Shown in pieces: positions 11,601 to 18,043 of a stretch of DNA of 36,347 nucleotides (position 1 is the stretch's first letter; every line of letters starts with the position of its first letter). Where the stretch lies: the NCBI GenBank assembly GCA_017554385.1, contig JAFZIL010000078.1, positions 1 to 36,347 on the forward strand. Reading direction: 5' to 3'. A program made the translations under genes and the position numbers. This stretch comes from Prevotella sp. (GTDB taxonomy: Bacteria > Bacteroidota > Bacteroidia > Bacteroidales > Bacteroidaceae). The notes beneath the pieces were generated by a model. It made no database searches. It was not told the DNA's origin and saw nothing but the letters and a program-made list of their open reading frames with translations.

Positions 11601-13670
11601 GACCCGACCCACGGACTGGCTACCATCACGTCGGTGGTGCGCAAGAGTGATGGTACGGCCCTGTCCGCACAGAACTTCTGGCAGACCGACCGTACCCTGC
11701 GCGACGGAAAGGACTGGCTCTATGAGAATCGGCTACACCTTGCCGACAACTTTGCCGACGGCACAGCGCAAACCTACATCCTGACGTTTGAGCCAGTGCC
11801 CGAAACATTGCTTGAGATTGCGGCTATTGAGGGCATACCTGCTGATGGCACATTAGCTACTGAGCCTGTCGATGACATTACTGTTCGATTTAACAAGGCC
11901 ATTGATCCGGTTACGTTCACTGCCGATGACCTGACGCTTGTCGTTCAGGGCACAAAGCAGGACATCTCGCAGATAGCCATCTCTACCGATGACAACACCG
12001 CCTTCACCCTCCACCTTACACCCTCCACCCTCCACCTTCCCAACGGTTACTATGTGCTCACCGTAGCTACTGCCGACATTACCGACCACGAGGGTTTCCA
12101 GGGTCGTAACGGGCGTCAGGCTGCTTGGGTGATGTATCGCGGCGGACTCGTGCAGTTGCTCACGTCGACCTATCCTGCCAACTCAGGTACTGTGTCGCGT
12201 GGTACGCAGGAAGACACCAACGGTTCGCGCTTACTGACACCCGCCAATGATGACGAGACAGCTACCTATGGCTCTACCGTCGTGCTCACCGCCGAGCCTG
12301 CCGAAGGCTATGAGTTCAGCAGTTGGTCGCTCAATGGCGAGACGGTATCTACCGACCCGCAGTACACCACCACCGCTCTTGGCGATATGGATGTGGTGGC
12401 CAACTTCGTGAAGAAGAAGTATATGGTCAACATCGCCTCTGCCGATGAGACAATGGGAACTGTCAGCGGTACGGGCACAGGTATCTACGAGCATGGCACC
12501 AACATTGAACTGACTGCCGTGCCAGCCTACGATTATGCCTTCAAGGAGTGGATTGTCGATGGAGCTGCCATCACCTCGCCTTCCACCCTCTCGCTCACCG
12601 TTGACAAAGAGCTTGACGTCAAAGCCTCGTTCCTGCGCGAGTACTACTACCAGACGTTGAGGTTCACGCGTGGATGGAACTGGGTGTCTGGCTACCTCCA
12701 GGAACCCATCGACCTGGCTACGATTGCCAACGGCAGCAACCGCATCTTGAGTCAGACCAACGAGCTCATTCGTGACCCTCAGTTGGGTATGGTAGGCCCA
12801 TTGCAGTCGCTGCAGCCTGCTGAGAGCTACAAGGTGCAGGCTGCCAGCACGTTCAGTTGCACATTCCGTGGACATCTTGTTGATGTTGCCCAGAACGGCC
12901 TGTCGCTTGAGAAAGGATGGAACTGGATGGGCTACCCGTCGTCTGAGAACCAGCCTATCAGCACGATCGTAAATCCCGAGGAGGGTGACTATATCGCTGC
13001 GCAGGAGGGCTTCTCCGAGTATGCCAATGGTAGTTGGGCTGGCTCGCTCGCTCAGCTGACTCCCGGCCAGGGCTACCTCTACAAGTCGGCCACGCAGAAG
13101 ACGCTTGCCTTCGACTTCACCGAGGCACCTGCCGGCAGCCGTATGGCTAAATCTCAAATCTCAAACCTTAAATCTCAAACCTCCAGCGTCGATCCTCACC
13201 AGTATCCCTCGACGATGAACATCACCGCCCGCATCTACCGCGACGGCATGGAGCTGCCCGGCAGTCAGTACACGGTGTATGCCTACGCCGGTGACGAGCT
13301 GCGTGGTGTGAGCCAGTTTGTGGGAGAGAACCACTACCTCACGGTCTATGGCGACGAGCCGGTGAACATCAGCTTCATCGTGGAATCGGCAGAGACAGGC
13401 GAGACCTTCAGCGCTGCCGAGACGTTGACGTTCGTCAGCGACGTGGTGGGCAGCCGCAAGAGCCCCTACGCCGTGAACATCAGCACGACAACGGGTATCA
13501 GTCAGCAGATGGCTGACACGCCGATGACCATCTACACGCTCGACGGTATCCTCGTCAGTCGCGATGCCACCATCAAGACGCTGCACACGCTGCCCAAGGG
13601 TGTCTACATCGTGCGCTCGGCCGACGGACGCTTGCCTGGCAAGAACGGTCGCAAGACGGTGGTGAAGTGA
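5664..13670 (+). CDS. Giant secreted multi-domain adhesin-like protein (2668 residues)
   Basis: Begins with a signal peptide (about 1-23, ending MEAQ). Visible order: cohesin-like beta domain (24-157, 'LPVVLENSSDIVALQFDL'); CARDB (158-280); four Calx-beta-like repeats (283-694, each with 'xxExxG/EEN' and 'VTIPAG' signatures); second CARDB (698-805); macroglobulin-like domain (807-900); SpaA/Cna-B-like domain (1133-1215); a long region with a Cys-containing segment; Big_5 (near 2055-2150); two InlB-B repeats (2202-2325, 'GYEFSSWSLNG'); two 'GWNWxxGY' repeats (2336, 2417); and a C-terminal sorting-like domain. No enzyme motif is seen, so a structural or adhesive surface role is inferred. Three repeat-derived peptides are embedded: PSTLHL at 2115-2126, KSQISNLKSQ at 2496-2507, and RSADGRLPGKN at 2651-2661. 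The last is absent from the paralogue at 1-246. The stop codon is part of a heptad repeat unit. Confidence 0.88.
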   Translation: MKHTRCYILLMLLTLMGLSMEAQTANTISVPDITAQIGEAQLPVVLENSSDIVALQFDLKLPEGMTADETATLSNRCDDHVVTVRYISGDTYRVVLVSPTNRPVRGQSGVLLYIPIYISPTFDEGGEYTVAVNGAVLSDAAGDNVVTGMQAGTISITKLPDLTVKSIVLDKQTITPGDTVRASWVVENVGGLATGGGWTEQLSLVSEDGSVSKLVATTYYDQTLEAGATVNRQAEVVIPALLGIDGDARLQVRLVPGEKTGESQSAQGNNTGSSEASYIIKKVLTLQLQPSRVEENSSKRITARLSRSGRWDLGQVFNLHTTTDSRLSVPATVTIPASQSARVFYLTLTDNDVLDTDSIINIAVEGNGYDKIEQQLVIIDNEYPDLQVTASKSSLNEGETFQLTITTTHVSADPIVVTLSCENPRRFTFPSQVTIPAGESSVTVDVTAINDDIPSIQLSTAFTASATNYNKGEVVVVLNDDDLPLLELSLTPSTVQENAGPVSVIGVLRRTTNTDSKITVKISDDSNGGLYFGNQTLELAKGVEEVHFNFGPVDNMQVDGDRTYTITAAVYMSTCDCSVVGDAAGAVSTQLIVLDNDGPALSVTASATTVKEGDTTTLTITRNTATDAAISVQLSSDYDDQLTYDHMVTIPAGESLVNIDVVSKTNDITNDNHIVVFTAQTDGYSSGTCWVMITDQTLPDMTVKSIAITPDNIMVGDCYTVDVTIANNGVADIPARSTFVISIAGETLAMTIADAIAPMQEKVVTLNMTAPAIPGDYTVSVECNRDFAFAELQTYNNSLSVPLAVASAFDFSVTTDRTVYQIGETVKISGHVSAIKGNAANVNVEPYIICYGMRQVLSATTDANGNFTAEYTLPVGMGGDFTVGACVPGEEAVEAQATIHVYGMARTSAAYLKGYVTVGKTENISVPIKNLSSLPLHNIKTTVTDNAGHYDVTAPVLAELDGNGEATIELALRSDVASTTRSWEVVHVTLSSDEGTTMDFVIHCFANVEEGRLEIDRTNINANIGNTKPTVIPVTLTNTGQGATGRITVMVPGGQQFFSLTTPAEISSLEQGDSVVVGLCFNPEGLDVNVIQRGSIAINCENADGKLINYNLKVVGEQNGNLKVLVEDENTIYGNAAGEHPYVSGATVALKDYSTGNVLYSAVTQDEGSVLFSDVPEGYYTLYVTASKHSSYMQNVLVSPGQTNEHLATISYQPISISWNVVETTTEDQYEIVTEVDYETQVPVPVMEMIAPDTLDLYSVEEGQPLLYHIVVTNKGLIAAQNVCIGLPEAEGFKFTPLDTYAGFELAPQQSQTIPVLVTRDDSPSASRRMADDNIKYICGKDTYLNWQWVCKNHRDAWWVKTVYFLMRNCKPTGVKPMPPANVEEDWPTRDVGPEPKLRYYNIEPVDLETIKEIVSTVACMMVCALPEKLTTEWVKEPKFRWRCAFEEAANRHPYPASSRQMANSSSPSLRDSYLDRLYLFINLSESVYNFYEMLANAPQLSDDSETFNLLMPSMDEILLLMGQLHNEGTLYTISIDDLCGMSVSLLPQQTADWYDFNLRTFIERQLNTFRLRDGQTVSSDNYCDVAKLDAAADSMALWQSRIRDLGYVDYKDMIESMNADAEVINSKQSNVCAKVKMQLSQEMVFTRQAFLGTLVIENSTDNELTDISALITATDENGTVATSREMEIILESAEGFVKADDGSYKLGAGQTGSFAYKFIPTKYAAPNHVVDYDFGGVLTFNDGSGITKRDLYPVTLTVKPSPVLDLTYFMQRDIYGDDPLTLDVVEPTVPAEFALLINNVGNGDATNVRMTTQQPEIIDNEKGLNINFEFLSSQVNGQPASLAFGQSIANDFGTIAAHEQAYGQWWLQSSLLGHFINYNVTATHVTSYGNPDLSLLGDVTIHELIHSLEVTDGEKTLRGFMVNDVADAEDLPDMLYLTNGDVMPVAVSTNVQATKTSATMCEVTVVPAEAGWNYGCVADPTHGLATITSVVRKSDGTALSAQNFWQTDRTLRDGKDWLYENRLHLADNFADGTAQTYILTFEPVPETLLEIAAIEGIPADGTLATEPVDDITVRFNKAIDPVTFTADDLTLVVQGTKQDISQIAISTDDNTAFTLHLTPSTLHLPNGYYVLTVATADITDHEGFQGRNGRQAAWVMYRGGLVQLLTSTYPANSGTVSRGTQEDTNGSRLLTPANDDETATYGSTVVLTAEPAEGYEFSSWSLNGETVSTDPQYTTTALGDMDVVANFVKKKYMVNIASADETMGTVSGTGTGIYEHGTNIELTAVPAYDYAFKEWIVDGAAITSPSTLSLTVDKELDVKASFLREYYYQTLRFTRGWNWVSGYLQEPIDLATIANGSNRILSQTNELIRDPQLGMVGPLQSLQPAESYKVQAASTFSCTFRGHLVDVAQNGLSLEKGWNWMGYPSSENQPISTIVNPEEGDYIAAQEGFSEYANGSWAGSLAQLTPGQGYLYKSATQKTLAFDFTEAPAGSRMAKSQISNLKSQTSSVDPHQYPSTMNITARIYRDGMELPGSQYTVYAYAGDELRGVSQFVGENHYLTVYGDEPVNISFIVESAETGETFSAAETLTFVSDVVGSRKSPYAVNISTTTGISQQMADTPMTIYTLDGILVSRDATIKTLHTLPKGVYIVRSADGRLPGKNGRKTVVK
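12006..12040 (+). repeat. In-frame heptad tract ACCCTCC/ACCTTAC
   Basis: Five 7-base units in phase (ACCCTCC, ACCTTAC, ACCCTCC, ACCCTCC, ACCTTCC) lie within the Big_5-like domain of the 2668-residue protein. They encode TLHLTPSTLHLP. The same peptide PSTLHL appears from similar tracts in the TonB receptor gene downstream. Confidence 0.92.
13149..13182 (+). repeat. In-frame heptad tract AAATCTC/AAACCTT
   Basis: Four 7-base units plus a partial one (AAATCTC, AAATCTC, AAACCTT, AAATCTC, AAACC) encode the polar linker KSQISNLKSQT, just before the C-terminal domain of the 2668-residue protein. Confidence 0.92.
13395..13611 (+). repeat. Direct repeat of window positions 1-217
   Basis: Nearly identical to bases 1-217 (about six differences) and in the same orientation 13.39 kb away. 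It encodes the shared C-terminal domain. The real repeat may extend upstream of base 1, beyond the window. Confidence 0.93.
13614..13646 (+). repeat. 33-base single arm of the palindromic element, in frame
   Basis: This matches the right arm of the large inverted repeat at 36306-36338 with three differences in 33 bases. It falls exactly where this protein has 30 extra bases (10 residues) relative to its paralogue at 1-246, which indicates insertion into a coding sequence without loss of frame. Confidence 0.85.
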
Positions 13671-13751
13671 AAAGTGAATAGTGAAGAGTGAAAAGTGAAT
13701 AGTGAAAAGTGAATAGTGAAAAGTGAATAGTGAAAAGTGAATAGTGAATAG
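13668..13751 (+). repeat. Heptad tract TGAAAAG/TGAATAG bridging two genes
   Basis: Twelve 7-base units in phase. The first TGA is the stop of the 2668-residue gene, and the GTG start of the TonB receptor lies across units 11 and 12 (13744-13746). The tract fills the whole 73-base gap, so no conventional promoter is visible between these genes. Confidence 0.95.
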
Positions 13752-15846
13752 AGCAGCCTTAAGCTTTTTCCTTGCTATCCTGACCGTAGCTACTGCGCAT
13801 GCACAGCAACAGTCGGGACGGTTCGACTCCCTGCAACACGTCAAGGAGGTGGTGGTGACATCGAAGCTGGTGTTCCGTGAGGTCATGCCGTCGCAGAAGC
13901 TTAACGGTGAGGAGTTGGAGCGGCTGAGCAGTCATAGCGTGGCCGACGCCCTGCGCTACTTCTCCGGCGTACAGCTGAAGGACTATGGCGGCGTGGGCGG
14001 CGTGAAGACCGTCGATGTGCGGTCGATGGGAACAAACCATCTGGCGGTGAGCTACGATGGTATTGTGCTGGGGAACGCGCAGAACGGACAGGTGGACTTA
14101 GGGCAGTTCTCGCTCGACAATGTCGACGAGATCACGCTGTTCAACGGTCAGAAGAGTGCCATCTTCCAGCCCGCCAGCGACTTCGCCTCGGCCTCGTCGG
14201 TCTACATCCGTACAAGGGCACCGCGCTTCACCGTGGGGAAGGATACCAACTGGAAGCTGCGGGCGAAGTACGGTGCCAGCGACCTGCTGCGTCTGTCGGC
14301 CCTCTATGAGCACCGCTTCCACGAGGACCTGAGCCTCAGTGCCAACACGGAGGTGCTCATGGCCAGCGGCAAGTATAAGTTCCGCTACCACCGTAAGAAC
14401 CTTGACGGCACTACGGCATGGGACACCACCGCCACCCGCCAGAACGGTGATATACAGGCCGTGCGGGCCGAGGTAAACCTGCACGGGCTGCTGACGCAGG
14501 GTGCCTGGCAGCTGAAGGGCTACTTATACAACTCTGCACGAGGCATTCCTGGTGCCATCGTCAACAACGTGTGGATGCGGGGTGAGCGACAGCAGGACCT
14601 GAACACCTTCGTACAGGCCCACTTACAGAAGAGCGTGGGCGAGCGGTTCAGCACCCAGTGGTTGGCGAAGTACGCCTTCTACCGCACCCACTACGTGAAC
14701 CGCGACAGCACCCGCCTGCCCGTGGACAACCTATACCGACAGCAGGAGGCCTACCTCTCGACGGCCAACGTGCTGGAGCTGCTGCCTGGATGGAGCGCGA
14801 GCATGAGCTATGACCTGCGCTGGAACAAGCTCAGCGCTGACACCTATAACTTCGCATGGCCCACACGCTTCACCCACATGCTCTCCATCGCCACCGCCAT
14901 CGACTACCGTCACTTGAAGGTGCAGGGCAGCGTCGTCGGCACGCTCATCAACGACAAATCTCAAACCTCCACCCTCCATCCTCCACCCTCCACCCTCCAC
15001 CGCTTTACCCCCGCCCTCTTTGCCAACCTCTATCCCCTGCGGGGTAAGTGGCTGTCGCTGAGGGCCTATGTGAAGCAGAGCTTCCGCATGCCCACCTTCA
15101 ACGACCTGTACTATACCGACATCGGCAACGCCTCACTACTGCCTGAGAAAGCTACGCAGTACGATGTTGGCCTTGTCATCGACCGCCACTTCCCTTCACC
15201 CTCCACCCTCCACCTTCCGCTCGACCTCTGGTCGCTTGCAAGGCAAGAACCCTTCACCATCACCCATTTCGACCTCCACGCCGACCTTTATTATAACAAG
15301 GTGAGAGACAAGATCATCGCCTATCCCAAGGGCCAGCAGTTCCGTTGGACGATGCTCAACCTGGGCGAGGTGAACATCAAGGGCTTTGACCTCACCTCCA
15401 GCGTCTCGTTTGCCGTAGGTCGCGACTTGGTCGCGACGCTCCGTGGCCAGTACACTTACCAGGACGCTCGCGACGTGACCGACCCCGAGACACCCTACTA
15501 CCGGCACCAGATACCCTATATCCCCCGCCATAGCGGGAGCGTGATCATGGGCATGGACTGGCGGAGATGGACGCTGAACTACAGCTTCCTCTATACTGGC
15601 GAACGCTGGAACGAACAGGAGAACACGGCCTACAACCACATGCAACCCTGGTACACCAGCGACCTCTCGGTGAGCTTCCAGCCCATTGGCCTTATTAGCC
15701 ACATTAGCCCTGTTGGCCCTAAAAGTCCCATGACCCTCCGCATCACTGCCGAGGTGAACAACCTCTTCGACCAGCAATACGACGTTATCCTGAACTACCC
15801 GATGCCGGGCCGCAATGCGGCCATCGGCCTCGACATCACCTTTTAA
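13744..15846 (+). CDS. TonB-dependent outer-membrane receptor (BtuB/haem/siderophore type)
   Basis: A 700-residue receptor for energised uptake across the outer membrane. The signal peptide (about 1-21, 'FFLAILTVATAHAQ') is followed by a plug domain (about 30-160: 'VKEVVVTSK', 'LNGEELERLSSHSVADAL', 'VDVRSMGTNHLAVSYDG') and a beta-barrel ending in an aromatic residue (DITF). There is no N-terminal carboxypeptidase-like extension of the SusC kind, so a BtuB-like small-molecule receptor is more likely than a glycan transporter. It overlaps nothing but is only 2 bases from the periplasmic-binding lipoprotein, so the substrate is probably shared. The start is unusual: a stop at 13738-13740 leaves GTG 13744, inside a heptad tract, as the only start that keeps the signal peptide. 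The barrel contains several repeat-derived inserts (residues 405-420, 485-502, 647-661). Confidence 0.9.
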   Translation: MNRAALSFFLAILTVATAHAQQQSGRFDSLQHVKEVVVTSKLVFREVMPSQKLNGEELERLSSHSVADALRYFSGVQLKDYGGVGGVKTVDVRSMGTNHLAVSYDGIVLGNAQNGQVDLGQFSLDNVDEITLFNGQKSAIFQPASDFASASSVYIRTRAPRFTVGKDTNWKLRAKYGASDLLRLSALYEHRFHEDLSLSANTEVLMASGKYKFRYHRKNLDGTTAWDTTATRQNGDIQAVRAEVNLHGLLTQGAWQLKGYLYNSARGIPGAIVNNVWMRGERQQDLNTFVQAHLQKSVGERFSTQWLAKYAFYRTHYVNRDSTRLPVDNLYRQQEAYLSTANVLELLPGWSASMSYDLRWNKLSADTYNFAWPTRFTHMLSIATAIDYRHLKVQGSVVGTLINDKSQTSTLHPPPSTLHRFTPALFANLYPLRGKWLSLRAYVKQSFRMPTFNDLYYTDIGNASLLPEKATQYDVGLVIDRHFPSPSTLHLPLDLWSLARQEPFTITHFDLHADLYYNKVRDKIIAYPKGQQFRWTMLNLGEVNIKGFDLTSSVSFAVGRDLVATLRGQYTYQDARDVTDPETPYYRHQIPYIPRHSGSVIMGMDWRRWTLNYSFLYTGERWNEQENTAYNHMQPWYTSDLSVSFQPIGLISHISPVGPKSPMTLRITAEVNNLFDQQYDVILNYPMPGRNAAIGLDITF
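14956..15003 (+). repeat. In-frame heptad tract AAATCTC then CACCCTC in the TonB receptor
   Basis: Units AAATCTC, AAACCTC, CACCCTC, CATCCTC, CACCCTC, CACCCTC, CACCGCT follow in perfect 7-base phase, encoding KSQTSTLHPPPSTLH in a predicted barrel loop. It joins two unit families seen separately elsewhere, which suggests they are one superfamily. The complementary strand is G-rich and could form a two-tier G-quadruplex. Confidence 0.93.
15197..15217 (+). repeat. In-frame heptad tract CACCCTC in the TonB receptor
   Basis: Three units (CACCCTC, CACCCTC, CACCTTC) encoding PSTLHL, directly followed by a degenerate arm of the palindromic element at 15218-15250. Confidence 0.88.
15218..15250 (+). 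repeat. Degenerate palindromic-element arm in the TonB receptor
   Basis: This aligns without gaps to 36306-36338 (28 of 33 bases), with the last 18 bases (CGCTTGCAAGGCAAGAAC) identical. It is read in a different frame (LDLWSLARQE) from the copies at 13614 and 36306. Confidence 0.72.
15683..15727 (+). repeat. In-frame nonanucleotide repeat in the TonB receptor
   Basis: Five 9-base units (CCATTGGCC, TTATTAGCC, ACATTAGCC, CTGTTGGCC, CTAAAAGTC) encode PIGLISHISPVGPKS, a loop between late barrel strands. The same nonamer family lies after the SGNH-like gene at 21451-21513. Confidence 0.88.
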
Positions 15847-15848
15847 GC

Positions 15849-16964
15849 ATGAAACACCTGCTGAACCTCCTCCTCCTGTTGTCGCTTTGTGCCTGCGGAA
15901 ACAGGCATGCGACAGGCAATGCCGAAGCTACCGACTCGATAGCATTCAAGTACGCCCGTCTTATCCATGTCGAGCGCCACGATGGCTATACCCTTGCCCG
16001 AGTGGACAACCCTTGGAAGACGGGCAAGACGCTACATACGTATGTGCTCGTTCCCTATGATAAGCCACTGTCACCACAGCTGCCCCAGGGCACGGTCGTA
16101 CGCACACCGCTGCGTCGGAGCATCATCTTCACCAGCGTTCATGCTGCCCTTGCTGACCAGTTTGCTGCCCAGAGGCAGGTGGCTGGTGTGGCTGACAGCA
16201 AATATATCAAGGTACCCTTCGTGGTCGAGGGCTGTGCTGACGGCACGCTCGTAGACTGTGGCGACGGCATGAACCCTTTGGTCGAGAAGATCATCGATGC
16301 CGGAGCCGATGCCATCCTGCTGTCACCCTTCGAGAACTCAGGTGGCTACGGGCGCTTGGAGGACGTGGGCATACCGCTCATAGAGTGTGCCGAGTATATG
16401 GAGCAGTCGCCCTTGGCACGTGCCGAGTGGATGCGCTTCTATGGTATGCTCTACGGCAAGGAGCGCGAGGCCGACTCCCTCTTTGCCCTCGTTGACAGCA
16501 GCTATCACGCCTTGAAGACCCTTGCCGCCACGTCGCACGTAACGCGCACGGTGCTCATGGACAAGCAGACGGGCAGCGTATGGTATGTCCCTGGCGGACG
16601 GTCGACCATCGGACGGATGCTGAGCGATGCCCGTGGCAGTTATCCTTTTGCGCAAGACGAGCACAGCGGTAGCCTGCCCCTGCCTTTCGAAACTGTACTC
16701 GAACGCTCGGGCGATGCCGACGTGTGGCTGTTCCGCTACGACAGTCAGCAGCCTATCACGCGTCAGCAGCTGCTCGCCGAGCAGCCGGGCTACAGCCAGT
16801 TGCGCCCTGTCCGTGAGGGTGAACTATATGGTTGCAACGTCGCCACCTCGATGTTTTATGAGGAGTCGCCCTTCCGTCCCGACCTGCTCCTGCAAGACTT
16901 CATCCAGATTCTTCATCCCGACCTGCAGGGACTGTCGCCCCTGCGTTACTACAAAAAACTTTAA
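15849..16964 (+). CDS. Periplasmic substrate-binding lipoprotein of an ABC importer (BtuF/FepB family)
   Basis: A 371-residue class III binding protein. The N-terminus is a lipoprotein signal (hydrophobic stretch, lipobox LCAC, lipidated Cys16), so it should be anchored in the periplasm. The fold signatures are those of the PeripBP_2 family: an early lobe with 'RRSIIFTSVHAALADQF', a long linking helix after 'YMEQSPLARAEWMRFYGMLYG', and a second lobe with 'SVWYVPGGRSTIGRMLSDA'. It would take cobalamin, haem or a ferric chelate from the TonB receptor 2 bases upstream and deliver it to the permease 8 bases downstream. The sequence alone does not decide the ligand. No cobalamin riboswitch or Fur box was recognised upstream of the three genes. 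Confidence 0.87.
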   Translation: MKHLLNLLLLLSLCACGNRHATGNAEATDSIAFKYARLIHVERHDGYTLARVDNPWKTGKTLHTYVLVPYDKPLSPQLPQGTVVRTPLRRSIIFTSVHAALADQFAAQRQVAGVADSKYIKVPFVVEGCADGTLVDCGDGMNPLVEKIIDAGADAILLSPFENSGGYGRLEDVGIPLIECAEYMEQSPLARAEWMRFYGMLYGKEREADSLFALVDSSYHALKTLAATSHVTRTVLMDKQTGSVWYVPGGRSTIGRMLSDARGSYPFAQDEHSGSLPLPFETVLERSGDADVWLFRYDSQQPITRQQLLAEQPGYSQLRPVREGELYGCNVATSMFYEESPFRPDLLLQDFIQILHPDLQGLSPLRYYKKL

Positions 16965-16972
16965 GGCCTATC

Positions 16973-17992
16973 ATGAAACCCCACCAAGGACTCTCGCTCA
17001 CGCTGTTGGCACTGCTCATCGCCGTGCTCTTCGCTCTCTCGCTGCTCGTCGGTGCCATCAGGATACCTGTGGCCGACGTGCTGCAGATACTCTTCGGCGA
17101 TGCCGACGGCATCAAACCCTCATGGCGTTATATCATCATGGAGTCGCGACTGCCGCAAGCCGTCACTGCCACCTTGTGTGGAGGTGCCCTTGCTGTGAGT
17201 GGACTGATGTTGCAGACCGCCTTCCGTAATCCTCTGGCCGACCCCTCGATCTTCGGTATCTCGAGCGGAGCTGGTCTGGGTGTGGCGCTCGTCATGCTAT
17301 TGCTTGGCGGCAGCATGTCGGTAGGAACGGTGAGCGTGAGCGGTTTCGTGGCTGTCATCATGGCAGCCTTTGTGGGAGCGATGGCAGTGATGGCCATCAT
17401 CTTTGTGTTCTCGACGATGGTGCGCAGCCACGTGATGCTCCTCATCATCGGCATCATGATAGGCTACCTGTCGTCGAGTGCCATCTCGTTGCTGAATTTC
17501 TTTGCCACCGACGAGGGCGTGAAGTCGTATATGGTCTGGGGCATGGGCTCGTTTGGTGGTGTGACCACCAGTCACATGCCGGTATTTGCTGGCGTTACCC
17601 TGACTGGCATCGCGGTGTCGCTGCTGCTGATCAAACCCCTCAATGCCCTGATGCTTGGCGACCGTTATGCCGAGAACCTGGGCATCTCCGTACGTCGTAC
17701 ACGTAACCTGCTGCTCGTGGCTACGGGCTTGCTCACGGCTATTACCACCGCGTTCTGCGGACCGGTGAGCTTTATCGGACTGGCCGTTCCTCACATAGCA
17801 CGTTTGCTCTTCCAGACCGATAACCACCGTGTGCTGCTGCCTGCCACCATCCTCTGCGGCTCGGCTGTGGCCCTGCTGTGTAACATCGTATGTTTCCTGC
17901 CCGGCGAGAACGGCGTCATACCTCTTGGAGCCGTCACGCCGCTCATGGGAGCACCCGTCATCATCTATGTCATTATGAAGGGCAGGAGCTAA
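16973..17992 (+). CDS. FecCD/BtuC-family ABC permease
   Basis: A 339-residue inner-membrane permease with about ten predicted membrane segments, the normal size for the family. Recognisable motifs include 'RLPQAVTATLCGGALAVSGLMLQTAFRNPLADPSIFGISSGAGLG' (quoted here only as a region, residues about 55-100), a GDRYAENLG cytoplasmic loop that contacts the ATPase, and 'GPVSFIGLAVPHIARLL' near the end. It forms an operon with the receptor and binding protein upstream. The ATP-binding subunit expected next is missing: after the stop there is a promoter-like sequence and an unrelated gene. The ATPase must be encoded elsewhere or shared with another importer. Confidence 0.92.
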   Translation: MKPHQGLSLTLLALLIAVLFALSLLVGAIRIPVADVLQILFGDADGIKPSWRYIIMESRLPQAVTATLCGGALAVSGLMLQTAFRNPLADPSIFGISSGAGLGVALVMLLLGGSMSVGTVSVSGFVAVIMAAFVGAMAVMAIIFVFSTMVRSHVMLLIIGIMIGYLSSSAISLLNFFATDEGVKSYMVWGMGSFGGVTTSHMPVFAGVTLTGIAVSLLLIKPLNALMLGDRYAENLGISVRRTRNLLLVATGLLTAITTAFCGPVSFIGLAVPHIARLLFQTDNHRVLLPATILCGSAVALLCNIVCFLPGENGVIPLGAVTPLMGAPVIIYVIMKGRS

Positions 17993-18031
17993 TTTTCTGT
18001 TCAAAAATGCCGTGGGAACGAAAAAAATGGC

Positions 18032-18039
18032 TATCTTTG
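18032..18039 (+). promoter_or_regulatory. -7 promoter element, near-leaderless
   Basis: TATCTTTG fits TAnnTTTG and lies only 4 bases before the ATG at 18044, so the transcript would be leaderless or nearly so. It separates the next gene from the uptake operon. Confidence 0.6.
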
Positions 18040-18043
18040 CAAC

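Noticed and set aside
13671-13743. Cobalamin riboswitch before the TonB receptor
   Set aside because: The gap is entirely heptad repeat, and no B12-box-like sequence or stem was seen.
12231-13886. Minus-strand open frames across the end of the giant gene and the heptad tract
   Set aside because: They read the complement of the repeat, which lacks stops, and the complement of a real gene. The product is low complexity with no start signal.
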